Of a stretch of 64,000 nucleotides of DNA, positions 22,403 through 34,389 are shown piece after piece (the stretch's first letter is position 1; each line of letters starts with the position of its first letter). The notes beneath the pieces are model-generated. The model was given only the letters and a program-made list of their open reading frames with translations. It did no database searches and had not been told where the DNA came from. The stretch lies in the NCBI GenBank assembly GCA_963556255.1, contig OY744606.1:81085729-81149728 (forward strand). Direction: 5' to 3'. The position numbers and the translations under genes are program-made. This DNA is from Allolobophora icterica. Taxonomy: Eukaryota > Annelida > Clitellata > Crassiclitellata > Lumbricidae.

Positions 22403-25400
22403 TTAGAAGACTCGAGGGTTTATTGGATGTTGGTACAGCATTTTGCCATTGGCAGCGTAGAATGAGAACATTAGCTGTTCGGATGTCATTTTCACGGATG
22501 CAAATCCACCGAGGATGTCGACGTCGGCCCAGAAGAACTTCAGTGATCCCGGTGGAACCGCGGACTTGTGTTTCGTTGAGGGATCGATGAAATTGGCCGA
22601 ACCCGAGATGAAGTATTCGACTGTTGCGTCATTACGAGTGTACTCCAAGTGCTGTACAGAGACATATACACTGGTCAACAACTGGTAGATCATGTAATTA
22701 ATTTGTTACAATTGGGTAGATCATGTAATTAATTTGTTACAATTGGGTAGATCATGTAATTAATTTGTAACAATTGGTAGATCATGTAATTAATTTGTTA
22801 CAATTGGTAGATCTTGTAATTAATTTGTTACAATTGGTAGAGCTTGTAATTAATTTGTAACAATTGGTAGATCATGTAATTAATTTGTTACAACTGGTAG
22901 ATCATGTAATTAATTTGTTACAATTGGGTAGATCATGTAATTAATTTGTTACAATTGGGTAGATCATGTAATTAATTTGTAACAATTGGTAGATCATGTA
23001 ATTAATTTGTTACAATTGGTAGATCTTGTAATTAATTTGTTACAATTGGTAGAGCTTGTAATTAATTTTTAACAATTGGTAGATCATGTAATTAATTTGT
23101 TACAACTGGTAGATCATGTAATTAATTTGTAACAACTGGTAGATCATGTAATTAATTTGTAACAATTGGTAGATCATGTAATTAATTTGTAACAATTGGT
23201 AGATCATGTAATTAATTTGTAACAATTGGTAGATCATGTAATTAATTTGTTACAATTGGTAGATCTTGTAATTAATTTGTTACAATTGGTAGAGCTTGTA
23301 ATTAATTTTTAACAATTGGTAGATCATGTAATTAATTTGTTACAACTGGTAGATCATGTAATTAATTTGTTACAATTGGGTAGATCATGTAATTAATTTG
23401 TTACAATTGGGTAGATCATGTAATTAATTTGTAACAATTGGTAGATCATGTAATTAATTTGTTACAATTGGTAGATCTTGTAATTAATTTGTTACAATTG
23501 GTAGAGCTTGTAATTAATTTGTAACAATTGGTAGATCATGTAATTAATTTGTTACAACTGGTAGATCATGTAATTAATTTGTTACAACTGGTAGATCATG
23601 TAATTAATTTGTTACAATTGGTAGAGCTTGTAATTAATTTGTAACAATTGGTAGATCATGTAATTAATTTGTAACAATTGGTAGATCATGAGACAAGAAT
23701 GTTACGAATGGTGCTCTTATGTTAGACGAAAGTAAAGGTACGTGCATCTAGTTATGCTACTTACTTGGAGGTTGTGATCGTGGCCGCAGAAATAAGCAGA
23801 GACATTGTATTTGTGGAGCAGGGGAAGAAGGTGCTTGACCAGGCAGTGGGTCGGTCCGTGGCTACTGATGCTGAAGACCGGGTAGTGACCCGCAACGATC
23901 AGGTAGTCGGCCCTGAAGCAAGAGCAAAATCAAAACAGTTTCCCTAGTGAATAGTTATCAAAACAGTTTCCCTAGCGAATAGTTATCAAAACAGTTTCCC
24001 TAGCGAATAGTTATCAAAACAGCTTCCCTAGCGAATAGTTATCAAAACAGTTTCCCTAGCGAATAGTTATCAAAACAGTTTCCCTAGCGAATAGTTATCA
24101 AAACAGTTTCCCTAGTGAATAGTTATCAAAACAGTTTCCCTAGCGAATAGTTATCAAAACAGTTTCCCTAGTGAATAGTTATCAAAACAGTTTCCCTAGT
24201 GAATAGTTATCAAAACAGCTTCCCTAGCGAATAGTTATCAAAACAGTTTCCCTAGTGAATAGTTATCAAAACAGTTTCCCTAGTGAATAGTTATCAAAAC
24301 AGTTTCCCTAGCGAATAGTTATCAAAACAGTTTCCCTAGTGAATAGTTATCAAAACAGTTTCCCTAGTGAATAGTTATCAAAACAGTTTCCCTAGTGAAT
24401 AGTTATCAAAACAGTTTCCCTAGCGAATAGTTATCAAAACAGTTTCCCTAGTGAATAGTTATCAAAACAGTTTCCCTAGCGAATAGTTATCAAAACAGTT
24501 TCCCTAGTGAATAGTTATCAAAACAGTTTCCCTAGCGAATAGTTATCAAAACAGTTTCCCTAGTGAATAGTTATCAAAACAGTTTCCCTAGTGAATAGTT
24601 ATCAAAACAGTTTCCCTTGTGAATAGTTATCAAAACAGTTTCCCTAGTGAATAGTTATCAAAACAGTTTCCCTAGTGAATAGTTATCAAAACAGTTTCCC
24701 TAGTGAATAGTTATCAAAACAGTTTCCCTAGCGAATAGTTATCAAAACAGTTTCCCTAGTGAATAGTTATCAAAACAGTTTCCCTAGTGAATAGTTATCA
24801 AAACAGTTTCCCTAGTGAATAGTTATCAAAACAGTTTCCCTAGTGAATAGTTATCAAAACAGTTTCCCTAGCGAATAGTTATCAAAACAGTTTCCCTAGC
24901 GAATAGTTATCAAAACAGTTTCCCTAGTGAATAGTTATCAAAACAGTTTCCCTAGTGAATAGTTATCAAAACAGTTTCCCTAGTGAATAGTTATCAAAAC
25001 AGTTTCCCTAGTGAATAGTTATCAAAACAGTTTCCCTAGCGAATAGTTATCAAAACAGTTTCCCTAGCGAATAGTTATCAAAACAGTTTCCCTAGTGAAT
25101 AGTTATCAAAACAGTTTCCCTAGTGAATAGTTATCAAAACAGTTTCCCTAGTGAATAGTTATCAAAACAGTTTCCCTAGCGAATAGTTATCAAAACAGTT
25201 TCCCTAGTGAATAGTTATCAAAACAGTTTCCCTAGTGAATAGTTATCAAAACAGTTTCCCTAGTGAATAGTTATTCACGGACAAACTCTTTATTCTTAAT
25301 AAACCATAGAATCAATTTAGAGTGTCTGACTGGGAGTGCCTCCAGTAGATTCTCAAGAACTGTATAACTGTCCATGTAATGTTATTGGCAATGTATTATT

Positions 25401-28400
25401 ATTAGGCATTAGTTCAGTGCCCATACTTGATTGACATGCATCAATCGTTAGTGCTGAGCAATTGAGAGTGAAGGAATTGTCAATTGCCACTAAAGGGACA
25501 ACATTAAACAGTCGGTCATCTTCGACTGTTGTTCCATAATGGGACATTAATCTTTAGTAGCGAATAGATATCAATGTACAGCAGACGTATTGGCATGTTG
25601 AAAGATATCGTACTTCATTTGAACGGACACTGCTTAACTAACTTTGATTTACGTTACGTGCAGACAAAGATTCACATGTGACCCGTTGAATTTATGACAA
25701 AATGAAGGGTAGTTGAGTACCCGCTCAGTATGGACTCGGGTAACCAGGCTGCATTTTTTATAAAATTTTATGCCACTATTTATGCTTTTACAAAATGATA
25801 AAAAAAACACTGCATTCTTCCAAAAGTACTTCTTGATAGCCAACTACCACTTCAATGCAATTGCAGCATGTTCTCTGCTAATCCAGTACATCAGTAGAGA
25901 CTACCCATTGCAGAGAAATACCTTTTAAGTTTCAATCCAAAGGGATTATTTCCACCTTGGGTAAAAATTATAATAATAAATAATAATAATAAGTTTAATA
26001 ATAAATTCAATAACAACACTGATATTAATAATAACTTACTTGCTGCTTTTAAGCTGGTCTTCCAGCCAAGCCAACTGCTTGTCGGCAACCATGCTGTTTT
26101 CAGGTCCCTTTGGCTGTAGACCAAGATCATCAGAATCAGAATTACCGCACAGGAGAACTGTATCCAGCATTAGTATGTCCATCGTCTTTGAACCAGATGG
26201 AAGAGAGAATTGGAGCGGATAGAAGTAAGATGGAAAGTTCCTGAAAACATGAACATACTCTACTTTAATTTGTTTAAAGAAACTTCACGAATTCAAAGCA
26301 GTCATGTAAATTAACTAATTAATTCGGATTTCTTTACGAGACAGCAGTAATCTTGGATTTTTTACAGGTTATTTCCTACATTTATTTCATGTGAAAACAA
26401 ATAATCTGTAAAAATATAAACAAAATTCAATGACATAATTATGAAGTCATATGATGTTCAAGTTGTGAATTGTGCATTTAGATTCTCTTCTTAACAAGGC
26501 AATGTTTAATGCATGTATAAGAATGTTTATTTATGGTCTTTCAGAGAACCTCTCAAGGTGTTGGCAATATGGCTATCTAAGAGATCTCAAGTGGACTATT
26601 TTATTTGCATAGCCCTTCTCAATTGCTTTATATCTGCATTCCTTTTGCTCATTTAATTGCAAATCCATATGTAAAACTACCGCACAGACAACTCATAGAT
26701 CACTGTTAAGCGCCAACGATAATACGCACCATCTCTTGTCAACTTTGCTGTAAGCGATCTCTGCGCTCACGTTTCCATTGTGGTCGTGGTTTCCAGCGAT
26801 GAAATACCAGTCGATTCCAAGTGAATGATCGGTGAAGATGTGCTCATACGTTTCCTAAGAAAAGGAAGTTGCTAACAGTAAGAAACAGAACTAGCTCTTC
26901 GGATAATCAAAATGCAACATCACAGACACATTGGAAAGATTTCAAGTCACTAGTCTAGATGGACACAGAGGGTCAAGATCACTTAAGGAATAATCAGGCA
27001 GATCAGGTAAATAAGACCATCCTGGATGACTTGAGGTTCTTGGGACAAGGCTGAAGGACTGGCAATGGACAGAGATGACTGAAGAAAATGCGTTGTGCAG
27101 ACCAACATGGGAAAGACTAAGTACTAAGTAAGTAGTAAGGTATATTATCTGTCTTATGGACTGATTTTCTGGATATTGACATGATTACGGATTGGTTTTG
27201 GTGTGCCATCAGTTGATGCCTTGTGCAGTAGACACCGGCACAATAGAAGTTATTAATTACAATTATCGACTTCAGTTGAAAGATAAGGTAAATATATAAT
27301 GTTCACAGAGTACAGCTTGTTTACTGAGAAGGCAGAAATTTAACAACCACAGCAATTAACAATTACCCCTCTACAGAATATCAGCTAATTTGGACAAACA
27401 ATTCTTGTGTTCACTGCAAACCGCAGTGCTAAGCAATTCCATCTGGCCAATCATCTGTATTTTAGATAGATCCAATGAAAAACCACTAAACTACCCTTAC
27501 TTCCTGATCCATGCTACAAGCCCACCACCTCTGTGACTTGTTCAATTTCTGCTTTTGCAATTGCTGCAAATTTTCAAAACTGAAAGCAGTACTCTTCAAA
27601 ATATACTGATTCCTCACCTTCTCGTCTTTTCTAAGGCTCCAGTTCAAAACACCATCCACCATATCAGTCAACATGTCTACCTGTCCGAACTTTCCCTCTG
27701 GAACCACCAAACCTGCCTCACCCACTACATTCTTTGTCTGAGCACCAGTGAACAACCTGGTCCAACCACTTATTTCTCTTTCTTAGGTGCTGAAGAGAAT
27801 TGCTGATTCAGATAACTAAATTACCAATCACCACTTATTGAAAGAGGAAACACCAGGCAAGTTATACAGACTCACCCCGAATCGCGGATCATCAACATCC
27901 TTGACTCCATCGTAGTAAAAGTTGTCTCCAAGTGCTAGAACAAACTTAATGTTGTTATCATCGGCAAACTTTCCCATCTGGCGAGCGACAGCCTTCTCTA
28001 TCTCGGTTGTAAATGGACTCTGGGGCAGACCACCCCAATCACCGATAACCAAAAAGTTGAGACTATCATCTGCACTGGTTACAACTAAAACAATTCCAAT
28101 TCAAGAACAGAGCTACTATTAGAAACTTGTGCAGGAAAATAAGAGCGGAATCTATACATCTTGCAAAACACGAAGTCTGACCTAAAACTACAAGAAATTG
28201 CAGTCATATATTTGGCAGAAATTGTTAAAATGTGCCTTCCAATGAGGCTTCTTATGCACAAAACTCTGAGATAATTCGAAACAATCTATCAAAATTGCTT
28301 TATAATTAAATAGTACATCATCAAAATAAATAATAAAACTAAAAATTATATTTAATTTCAGGCAATGAAATATTAAGTAACCACTGTTACACTACTACTA

Positions 28401-28740
28401 CATAGGGCCTATATGACTTTTGGTATCGATTTTAAAGTGTATATCGTTTAGCAAATCTTCCTACAAAGAATTTAGAATCTAAAACAAAAAATCACACCCA
28501 CAAAGAATAAAAAAATCTAGATTTCGCCAGCAAACATTATCACTCATAGATATTTGCCAAGAAGCAACCGTAGACTAAAACTTTCTTGTCTAGCGCAACT
28601 CACTCGAGAAAACCTGAAAAAAGAAAGTTTTCTAGAGAATCAGAATAAAAAATTAATCTTGCGGTTAAACCTTTTGCGCTTAGTCGGTCGACGACTGAAA
28701 ACGTAGTCAACGCCAGAAGAATCCACGGCGAAGAAGTCAT
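22403..28740 (-). CDS. ACP5: Tartrate-resistant (purple) acid phosphatase type 5, paralogue 1
   Basis: Secreted or lysosomal dinuclear-metal phosphomonoesterase. Six exons in transcript order: 28740-28671, 28069-27876, 26854-26730, 26240-26040, 23912-23765, 22651-22403. All phases agree; 328 residues against 325 in human ACP5. Residues 1-22 are a hydrophobic signal peptide ([12 protein letters not shown]). Metal ligands are all present: D34 in GDWGG, D72 and Y75 in LGDNFYY, N110 in AGNHDH (with catalytic H111), H206 in AGHYPV, and H241 and H243 in CGHDHNLQ. The loop after LCGNSD is the equivalent of the protease-sensitive repression loop of mammalian TRAP. The C-terminus keeps the GSANFIDPS and LGGFASV pattern. 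The exon 1 donor (GTTTAA) is weak, but its counterpart in the other paralogue is at the same place and phase. Introns 4 and 5 hold large minisatellites. Confidence 0.95.
22680..23690. repeat. 30-bp minisatellite, about 33 copies with higher-order pattern, ACP5-1 intron 5
   Basis: The unit ACAATTGGTAGATCATGTAA, then TTAATTTGTT. Variants (GGG instead of GG, ATCTT, AGCTT, ACTGG) recur in a fixed order of seven units, about 212 bp, repeated at least three times. Each unit contains the homeodomain core TAATTA. It begins about 30 bp upstream (minus strand) of the last exon's acceptor. Confidence 0.95.
23935..25274. repeat. 28-bp minisatellite, about 48 copies, ACP5-1 intron 4
   Basis: The unit CAAAACAGTTTCCCTAGTGA, then ATAGTTAT, is highly homogeneous. 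Almost the only variation is T or C in TAG(T/C)GAATAG, with a rare CTT/TTT change. It starts about 20 bp beyond the acceptor of the 148-bp exon. There are no unique spacers, so it is not CRISPR-like. Confidence 0.95.
25275..26039. other. Rest of ACP5-1 intron 4
   Basis: AT-rich spacer with a short (TAA)n run at 25968-26030. TCAATTGCCACTAAAGGGAC and GTTCCATAATGGGACATTAA are mutually similar, inverted fragments of unknown origin. Confidence 0.3.
27135..27275 (+). mobile_element. LINE tail fragment, ACP5-1 intron 2
   Basis: TTTTGGTGTGCCATCAGTTG, CACCGGCACAATAGAAGTTA and TTAATTACAATTAT match the tail of the LINE at 20480-20945. Confidence 0.65.
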
Positions 28741-28816
28741 CACGATTCACAGAAATTGACGGACTCAGTGGAAGAAGTTCTGCTCAGCTGTAATTTAATG
28801 AGAGAAAATAATCAGA

Positions 28817-28826
28817 TTTATATAAA
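28817..28826 (-). promoter_or_regulatory. TATA-like element upstream of ACP5 paralogue 1
   Basis: On the minus strand TTTATATAAA lies about 80 bp upstream of the start codon at 28740. With TATA spacing of about 30 bp, transcription would start near 28790 and give a short leader. Motif and position only; no start-site data. Confidence 0.4.
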
Positions 28827-28829
28827 GTA

Positions 28830-29335
28830 TTCAAACGCTCACATGACGCATAATTTATTTATTTACGGTTGAGGTCAAGGACCAATTCTAAGACTGGACA
28901 CACATCCGTCTTTATCAATCATCGCGTGACTATTTGCATCTCCCACCGCAGTCTAGTAAAATAAACAACACCGCAGCGCATGTGACTGTGCACCGTTTAT
29001 AAATAAAATTGTTTTGAACGAGTTCGCATTACAGTTCTGCCACTGCTCGTACCCTGGCAGTGCCAGTCCCAAGCGCAGAGAAAGGAGGAGGAGGGCGAGG
29101 CTAATCATCTTTGTTATACACAGTGTCGTTAAACAGCAACTAGCCAACCAATTCCAATTACTGAGTTTTTCCTGTAGGCCTATAATTATTCGTTTATTCA
29201 ATCAATCATGATTCATGCAGGCGGAACGCTGCGTGTTACAAGATAGAATGGAAGTGAATGTTTTACATGTGACAACTGATTCTTTCTTATTTCTTAATTT
29301 GCTTTAGCATATAATTTATTTTCAGTTAGCATGCG
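28830..29335. other. Intergenic upstream of ACP5-1
   Basis: No gene or transposon end recognised; a short purine-rich stretch near 29080. Confidence 0.3.
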
Positions 29336-29339
29336 AGGT

Positions 29340-30240
29340 ATATAGTTCTTGTAGAGGCCTAGTCTTTATCGGGTAGGACAAATTTAAAGCTACTCTGCCT
29401 GGGTAGCAGATTGTATGTAAAGACTGTTTGGGAAGGACAGAGCCCCCGAGGAAATTGTTTCTCATGGCACTGCGTAGCGTTGAAGAGCTCGTCGTCTGCC
29501 TTGCGCGCGGATGATTCAACCGATGGGACATCTGGATGTAAGTATCCTCCGCGCCTCATCCTCCCCATAAGCCGTTCCAGACGTAGGCCTACTCTGTCGC
29601 CTGCACTGGTAAAGCTCCACCATGCGGGAGACGCGTAGGCTTGTGTCATTCGGGGTAGTGTCGTATAGCTCGTGTGATTTCGTAGAGTGCATTTTGTGTG
29701 CCCCATGTGTCCGATGAGGATCGCCAGGGCCTTGATAGATGTAGGCCTATATGGAACATGCTTGTGGTGGATGGTGGCTTCGAGAGTGAGCGCTTAATTC
29801 TTACTCCGTTCAATGACCATTTCACGCGTTTGGCCGTATTAATACGCAGATTCTTCTCCATAGGCCTATCCCATTTTGAGACGTTCTTCAACTTATCCTC
29901 CACGGTGGGCATATATATGATTGGACACAATGAGGAGAATCGTCTGCATATTCTGGGTGTGCGTTGAAGGGCGAATGTTCCCACAATGAATCCGGGAGGA
30001 CCCACCACAGAGCCTTGAATGACGCTGGCGTTGATGGTAGCCTAATAGCAGTAGATTGTTTTCATTGGAAGTCAGTGTAGTGTTGCCTTCCACGATGGTA
30101 GCTGATAAACCAATTATAGGCCTAAATGTTGTCAGGAAGGTCCAAGGCGGCCAACGAGTGAGGAGTGGTTGATGGAATCAAAAGCTTTTGGAAAGTCCAT
30201 CGATATCAGTACTACATGTTCGTTACTTTTGAGGAGGACA
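29340..30240 (-). mobile_element. Non-LTR retrotransposon fragment with broken reverse transcriptase
   Basis: Minus-strand frames, shifted against one another, contain MDFPKAFDSINHSSLV (RT motif), EYADD near 29950 (catalytic YADD motif), GPPGFIVG, and then AYASPAWWSFTSAGDR and LERLMGRMRRGGYL. The order is that of a Jockey/CR1-like ORF2. Several frameshifts and stops: inactive. Confidence 0.8.
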
Positions 30241-30963
30241 TTATGAAAAATGAAGACTAGTGCTGCAATGGTCGAGCTGGTAGGACCAGGGCGTTACTTT
30301 GGTCTAAAAAGTGGGGAGTACCAAGTTCTTCTCCACTTTCGCTTTTCGCATGAAGACCATTTTGGACATATTACCGTGCCAGCATTCTCATTAATTGTTT
30401 GGGTCAATACAAGTACTTTCGTATTTTTGTGGAATATACTCCTCACTCTGTCTACATAGCCTAGGCCTACACGAAGCAAGGCATACAGAGACTGCAAACT
30501 CTGGGAAGGCACATTAATAAAAAATATTGATTGGCATTGTTCAAAAAGTGGGGGTACGGTACCCCTCAGTCCAAAAAGTGGGGGTACGGGTACCCCTCGT
30601 ACCCCCCACAAATTACCAGTCTTGTTGTCAAGACCTTAGACCTCAAGACCAAGACCTTGAACCTCGAGACCAAGACCTTGAACCTCGAGACCAAGACCAA
30701 GACCAAGACTTTGAACCTCAAGACCAAGACCAAGACCCAAAAAATTCAGCCCAAAACTTCTTTTCCTTATAAAAAAATTGTCAAGTCGGACTACTCGCTA
30801 TTTTAATGAAAACGTGAATCTTTTATTCAAGCAAATTAACTTTAAATGCAGCCTGCAAAGAATTCCGAATTCGTATTTACAAAAGTCCTTCATGCAAAAT
30901 GTTATTCCAAATGCCTTTTGTATTTTATAAAAACCAATTCGCTCAGAATTTTCTGATCAAGAC

Positions 30964-31687
30964 CAGGCCCGTGTTAAGGGTCCCCAGGGCCCTGAAGCAC
31001 TCTGTCATGTTGGGGCCCCTCCGTCCCTTCCCTCTTCCTCCCTTCCCTTTCTCCTCCCTCCCTGCCTCTCCCTCCCCTTCCCTAATTTAGTAATATTCAA
31101 ATCTACTCAGTCTTCAATCAACAACAAATTCAACAATAATAGTAAGCAAATTAATTTTGCTCACGCATATTCACATCATTACAGAGCAACAGCTCAGTGC
31201 AAATGCCAGTGAATGCATTGTCAACTTATTTTACACTTTAGTCAGTCAGTAGTCACATTGGCTTTTGTTAACACTTCGAGATTTGCAGCACGTTTAAAAA
31301 AACCACTGGCATACTTGCGAGTACTTGACATTATTGAATGATTATACTTTAAGTGCAAGTTACAATGACTAAAACTACAGCAAAGTTACCGTAGGCCTAG
31401 TTAGTTAGGCCTAGCTAAGCACAAGTCGGCACAACATGTAAACAAGATAATGACGCAACTACAGAGATAATTAAAATATCTAGTCTTGACAATACTATTA
31501 CTCTAGCCTGAGTGCAAAGTAGTGTGACGTGTCACCGCATATTAGCTAAAATGAATTCCATTTTTTTCACCAAAAGTGAATTCAATTTGCATTTTGAGTC
31601 GCAGAAAAAAATAATATTTGGGGGCCCCTTTCTTGAGGCGGCCCCGGAGCACGTGCTCCGTGTGCTCCAATGGTTAACCCGGGTCTG
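30964..31687. mobile_element. Nested non-autonomous hAT with exact target duplication
   Basis: Ends CAGGCCCGTGTTAA (left) and TTAACCCGGGTCTG (right, inverted). Perfect 8-bp duplication ATCAAGAC at 30956-30963 and 31688-31695. It inserted inside the outer hAT's transposase-related sequence. GGGGCCCC-rich subterminal blocks; no coding content. Confidence 0.85.
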
Positions 31688-32012
31688 ATCAAGACGTGCC
31701 TTGTGGGCCTCATAAAAATTCTGCCATGTGAAAAAATACGTTCTACAGGTGCTGAAGTCGCTGGCACACACAGTAGCTTTTCAAGCACTGGATGTAAATG
31801 TACAAATCATGAGCCTTTTGAAATCCTCCCATGGCTTCAGAATAAGTCTCGGCAGGGCTTCCAGATAGGCTACAGCATAACTTAGTTACTGCTGCCGATG
31901 GGTTTTCCTGACCAACAAGACTTGCATCCGTCCGTAGGTATTTGTCGTAGGCTATGATGCAAACAGGCTTGATAATTTTTAAATTCTTGAGTTTTGTTAA
32001 ATAACTGTTCAT
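31582..32012 (-). pseudogene. hAT transposase C-terminal dimerisation domain remnant
   Basis: Minus-strand LLCVPATSAPVERIFSHG followed by RIFMRPTRHVL is the signature of the hAT C-terminal domain (PATSAPSERVFS...). Upstream frame segments include KYLRTDASLVG. Broken by frameshifts and by the nested element, whose right end begins at 31687. Confidence 0.75.
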
Positions 32013-32221
32013 ATTGACAGCCGGTCTTGGTCTTGGTCTTGCGAGACCAAGACCAAGACTTTGAACCTCAAGACCACACCAAGACTTTGAACCTCAAGAC
32101 CAAGACCAAGACAAAGACTTTGAACCTCAAGACCAAGACCAAGACCAAGACTTTTAAAAACGAACTCGAGTGCACTCGAGACCAAGACCTTGGTCTCGAG
32201 GACAACAAGTCTGCAAATTAC

Positions 32222-32940
32222 GCCTATGGGTAGGACGGAAAGCGAATTCCGCGAACTGATTTTCAAGGGACGTGTGAAGGGGCATCTTAGTGAAACATAT
32301 GGGTATATATAGGCCTAGATACTGGATTACTGGTGCGGACAGTTTTAAACCATGTGTTTCAACAATGACATAAAATTTGTGAGTGGAACTGAAAAGAAAC
32401 GTGGAAGACATTACTTCAGTCCAGGGGAGACTTTGTTTTGAGGGAGACTTTATAAAATGACACCGGTCGTCTCGAAAATAAGTTAACATCAGAAGAGAAG
32501 ACGTACACGATCACCGATGCTAATAACGAAGGTGTTATGGTAATCTCGAAATTACCAAAGCGCTACGTTAAAGCTAAGCGCATGGCACCTGCATGCTTAT
32601 TCACGACCTAGTCAGAGGGTTTGGCCGGAGACACCAAGGTCCAAGTCCTTGGCAAGATTTCAATTAGGCCTAGCGATCATACAACTAGGGCAGCGATTTA
32701 ATTAAACACGACTAGAGCACAGTGTATAAGTGGGTTTACACACGAGCCTGACGCCAGTGACTGTGTTGAAAGTCATGTGTGGTCCCTTCGGTGTTTGGTA
32801 GTGAACCATCGGTCGATCAGGCCTACCTTAGCAGCGGACAGTGAACTCGAACGACTCTCGTCGAGTTCAGGCAGAGAGGAAGCACTGCGAAAGACGTCGG
32901 CAAATATAGACTATATTATTATTATTATAATTATTAAAAT
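32222..32940. other. Intergenic, nothing recognised
   Basis: No gene seen; contains the TAGGCCTA palindrome at 32310 and 32665. Confidence 0.3.
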
Positions 32941-32956
32941 TATTAATATTATTTTT

Positions 32957-33080
<124 letters not shown>

Positions 33081-33599
33081 TGCCCCTATTTTACTACTAC
33101 GCCTACACCACCACCACGACGACGACCACCACCACCACTCATCAGAGGCGATCTCGACCGAACAATGGAAAACGAGGATCGAAGAAAATGGGTTTCAAGC
33201 ATCAATAAACGAATATTTGATTGATTGATTGACTTACGGAAATTAATTTTTTCCGTAGGCCTAAGTTCTCGCTGTTTGTTAATTAGGCTAGATCCAATGC
33301 AGACTGTGTTCCTGGCACAGACTGGTCTAAAGGAACAGCAGGGCCTATGTATCAGAATAATTTAGATGCGGAGTCCGCATTGGCCATGACCCGGCCCCTT
33401 TGGCCGCATTTGGGTGACCCTATCCCTCACATTCTTTACATTCTCTGTGTACGTATTATGTAGGATACTCCGAATAAGGATGGCAGGACTCTAATTGTAA
33501 ATGGACGAAATCGAATCGTTTGCATTCGCCAGGTGGCAGTACCTCATTGAGAAAGTTGACGTTTATTCGCGAGTCCTCTGCAAGGACATAGCAGCTTCC

Positions 33600-33790
33600 G
33601 TACTCTTTTGTGTGTGTCTGTCTCTGTTCTTTTGTCTCTGTAAATGAGCTCTGTGTATCTGCGTGTGTCTGTGTATTCGTCTGTGTTTGCCTCTGTGTCT
33701 TTCTGTTCAGTGTTGTCTCTAATCGTCTTTTTGTCTGTGTGACTGTGACTGTGTTCGTTTGAGGATGACTCATGCGTCTGTTCGTGCGTG
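33600..33790. repeat. Degenerate TGTGTCTG-rich stretch
   Basis: Imperfect TCTGTGTCT repeats. The surrounding 33100-34150 shows no gene. Confidence 0.6.
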
Positions 33791-34159
33791 TGTCATGTAA
33801 CCATGCACTTAATTGTACTTAATTAGTTAAATTTTGTCTTAGGCATGTTTTTAAGGAGTGTCGCTACACTTTGTATGTTCATGGCGATCAATACGATCAT
33901 TTACAGTGCATAGGCTAGTTCAAACTTCAATGTGATCTGGAACGTATTTAGGAAATGACTGTAGGCCTACGTCTAATGCCTGAGTTGAGTATGTGGGAAA
34001 TAAGTCAGTGCGCTCCCGAGTTAGAGCATTTACGATCACGTGTGAGCTCATTTGCCAATAGGCCTACATGTACTTAAATATTACCCTAAACGATCTGTTG
34101 AATTTAAAAAAAGATTATTTGTAGGCTATCTAGTGAACTTTTGCCTCAGAATCACTATG

Positions 34160-34380
34160 CTCTCGCCAAAATTATCTTGAAGACTTTTGATGCGGGGGGC
34201 GGCGGATTCGAATCTCAGCTACCTGGAACGGTGAGTCTGGCTCGGGATCCAATCTCCCTACGCTAATAGGCAGTTATGTGGCTCAGTCTGGAACTGCGTC
34301 GCACTTACCCTATCTCGTAAAAACATAATAGTCGAGCCGTCCAAGACCCCCCCACACACACACATGATGTGCCTATAGCA
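34160..34380 (+). mobile_element. Possible SINE remnant
   Basis: GGCGGATTCGAATCTCAGC resembles a tRNA B box with flanks; the upstream A box is not clear. Confidence 0.3.
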
Positions 34381-34389
34381 CCAGAACAG

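Larger units (their letters stand above)
30617..32213 (-). mobile_element. hAT transposon (outer) with exact target duplication, itself interrupted
   Basis: Ends CAGTCTTGTTGTC (left) and GACAACAAGTCTG (right, inverted). Perfect 8-bp duplication CAAATTAC at 30609-30616 and 32214-32221. The subterminal regions are arrays of CAAGACCAAGAC. Minus-strand coding remains at 31696-32010 are C-terminal hAT transposase. A second hAT sits at 30964-31687; without it the element is about 0.87 kb. Confidence 0.85.

Noticed and set aside
23935..25274. 28-bp direct repeats at regular spacing, superficially CRISPR-like
   Set aside because: The units are contiguous without unique spacers, in an intron of an animal gene; it is a minisatellite.
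27486..27806. Open frames on both strands in ACP5-1 intron 2
   Set aside because: The same region in ACP5-2 (42350-42660) has diverged with frame-breaking changes; it is duplicated intron sequence.
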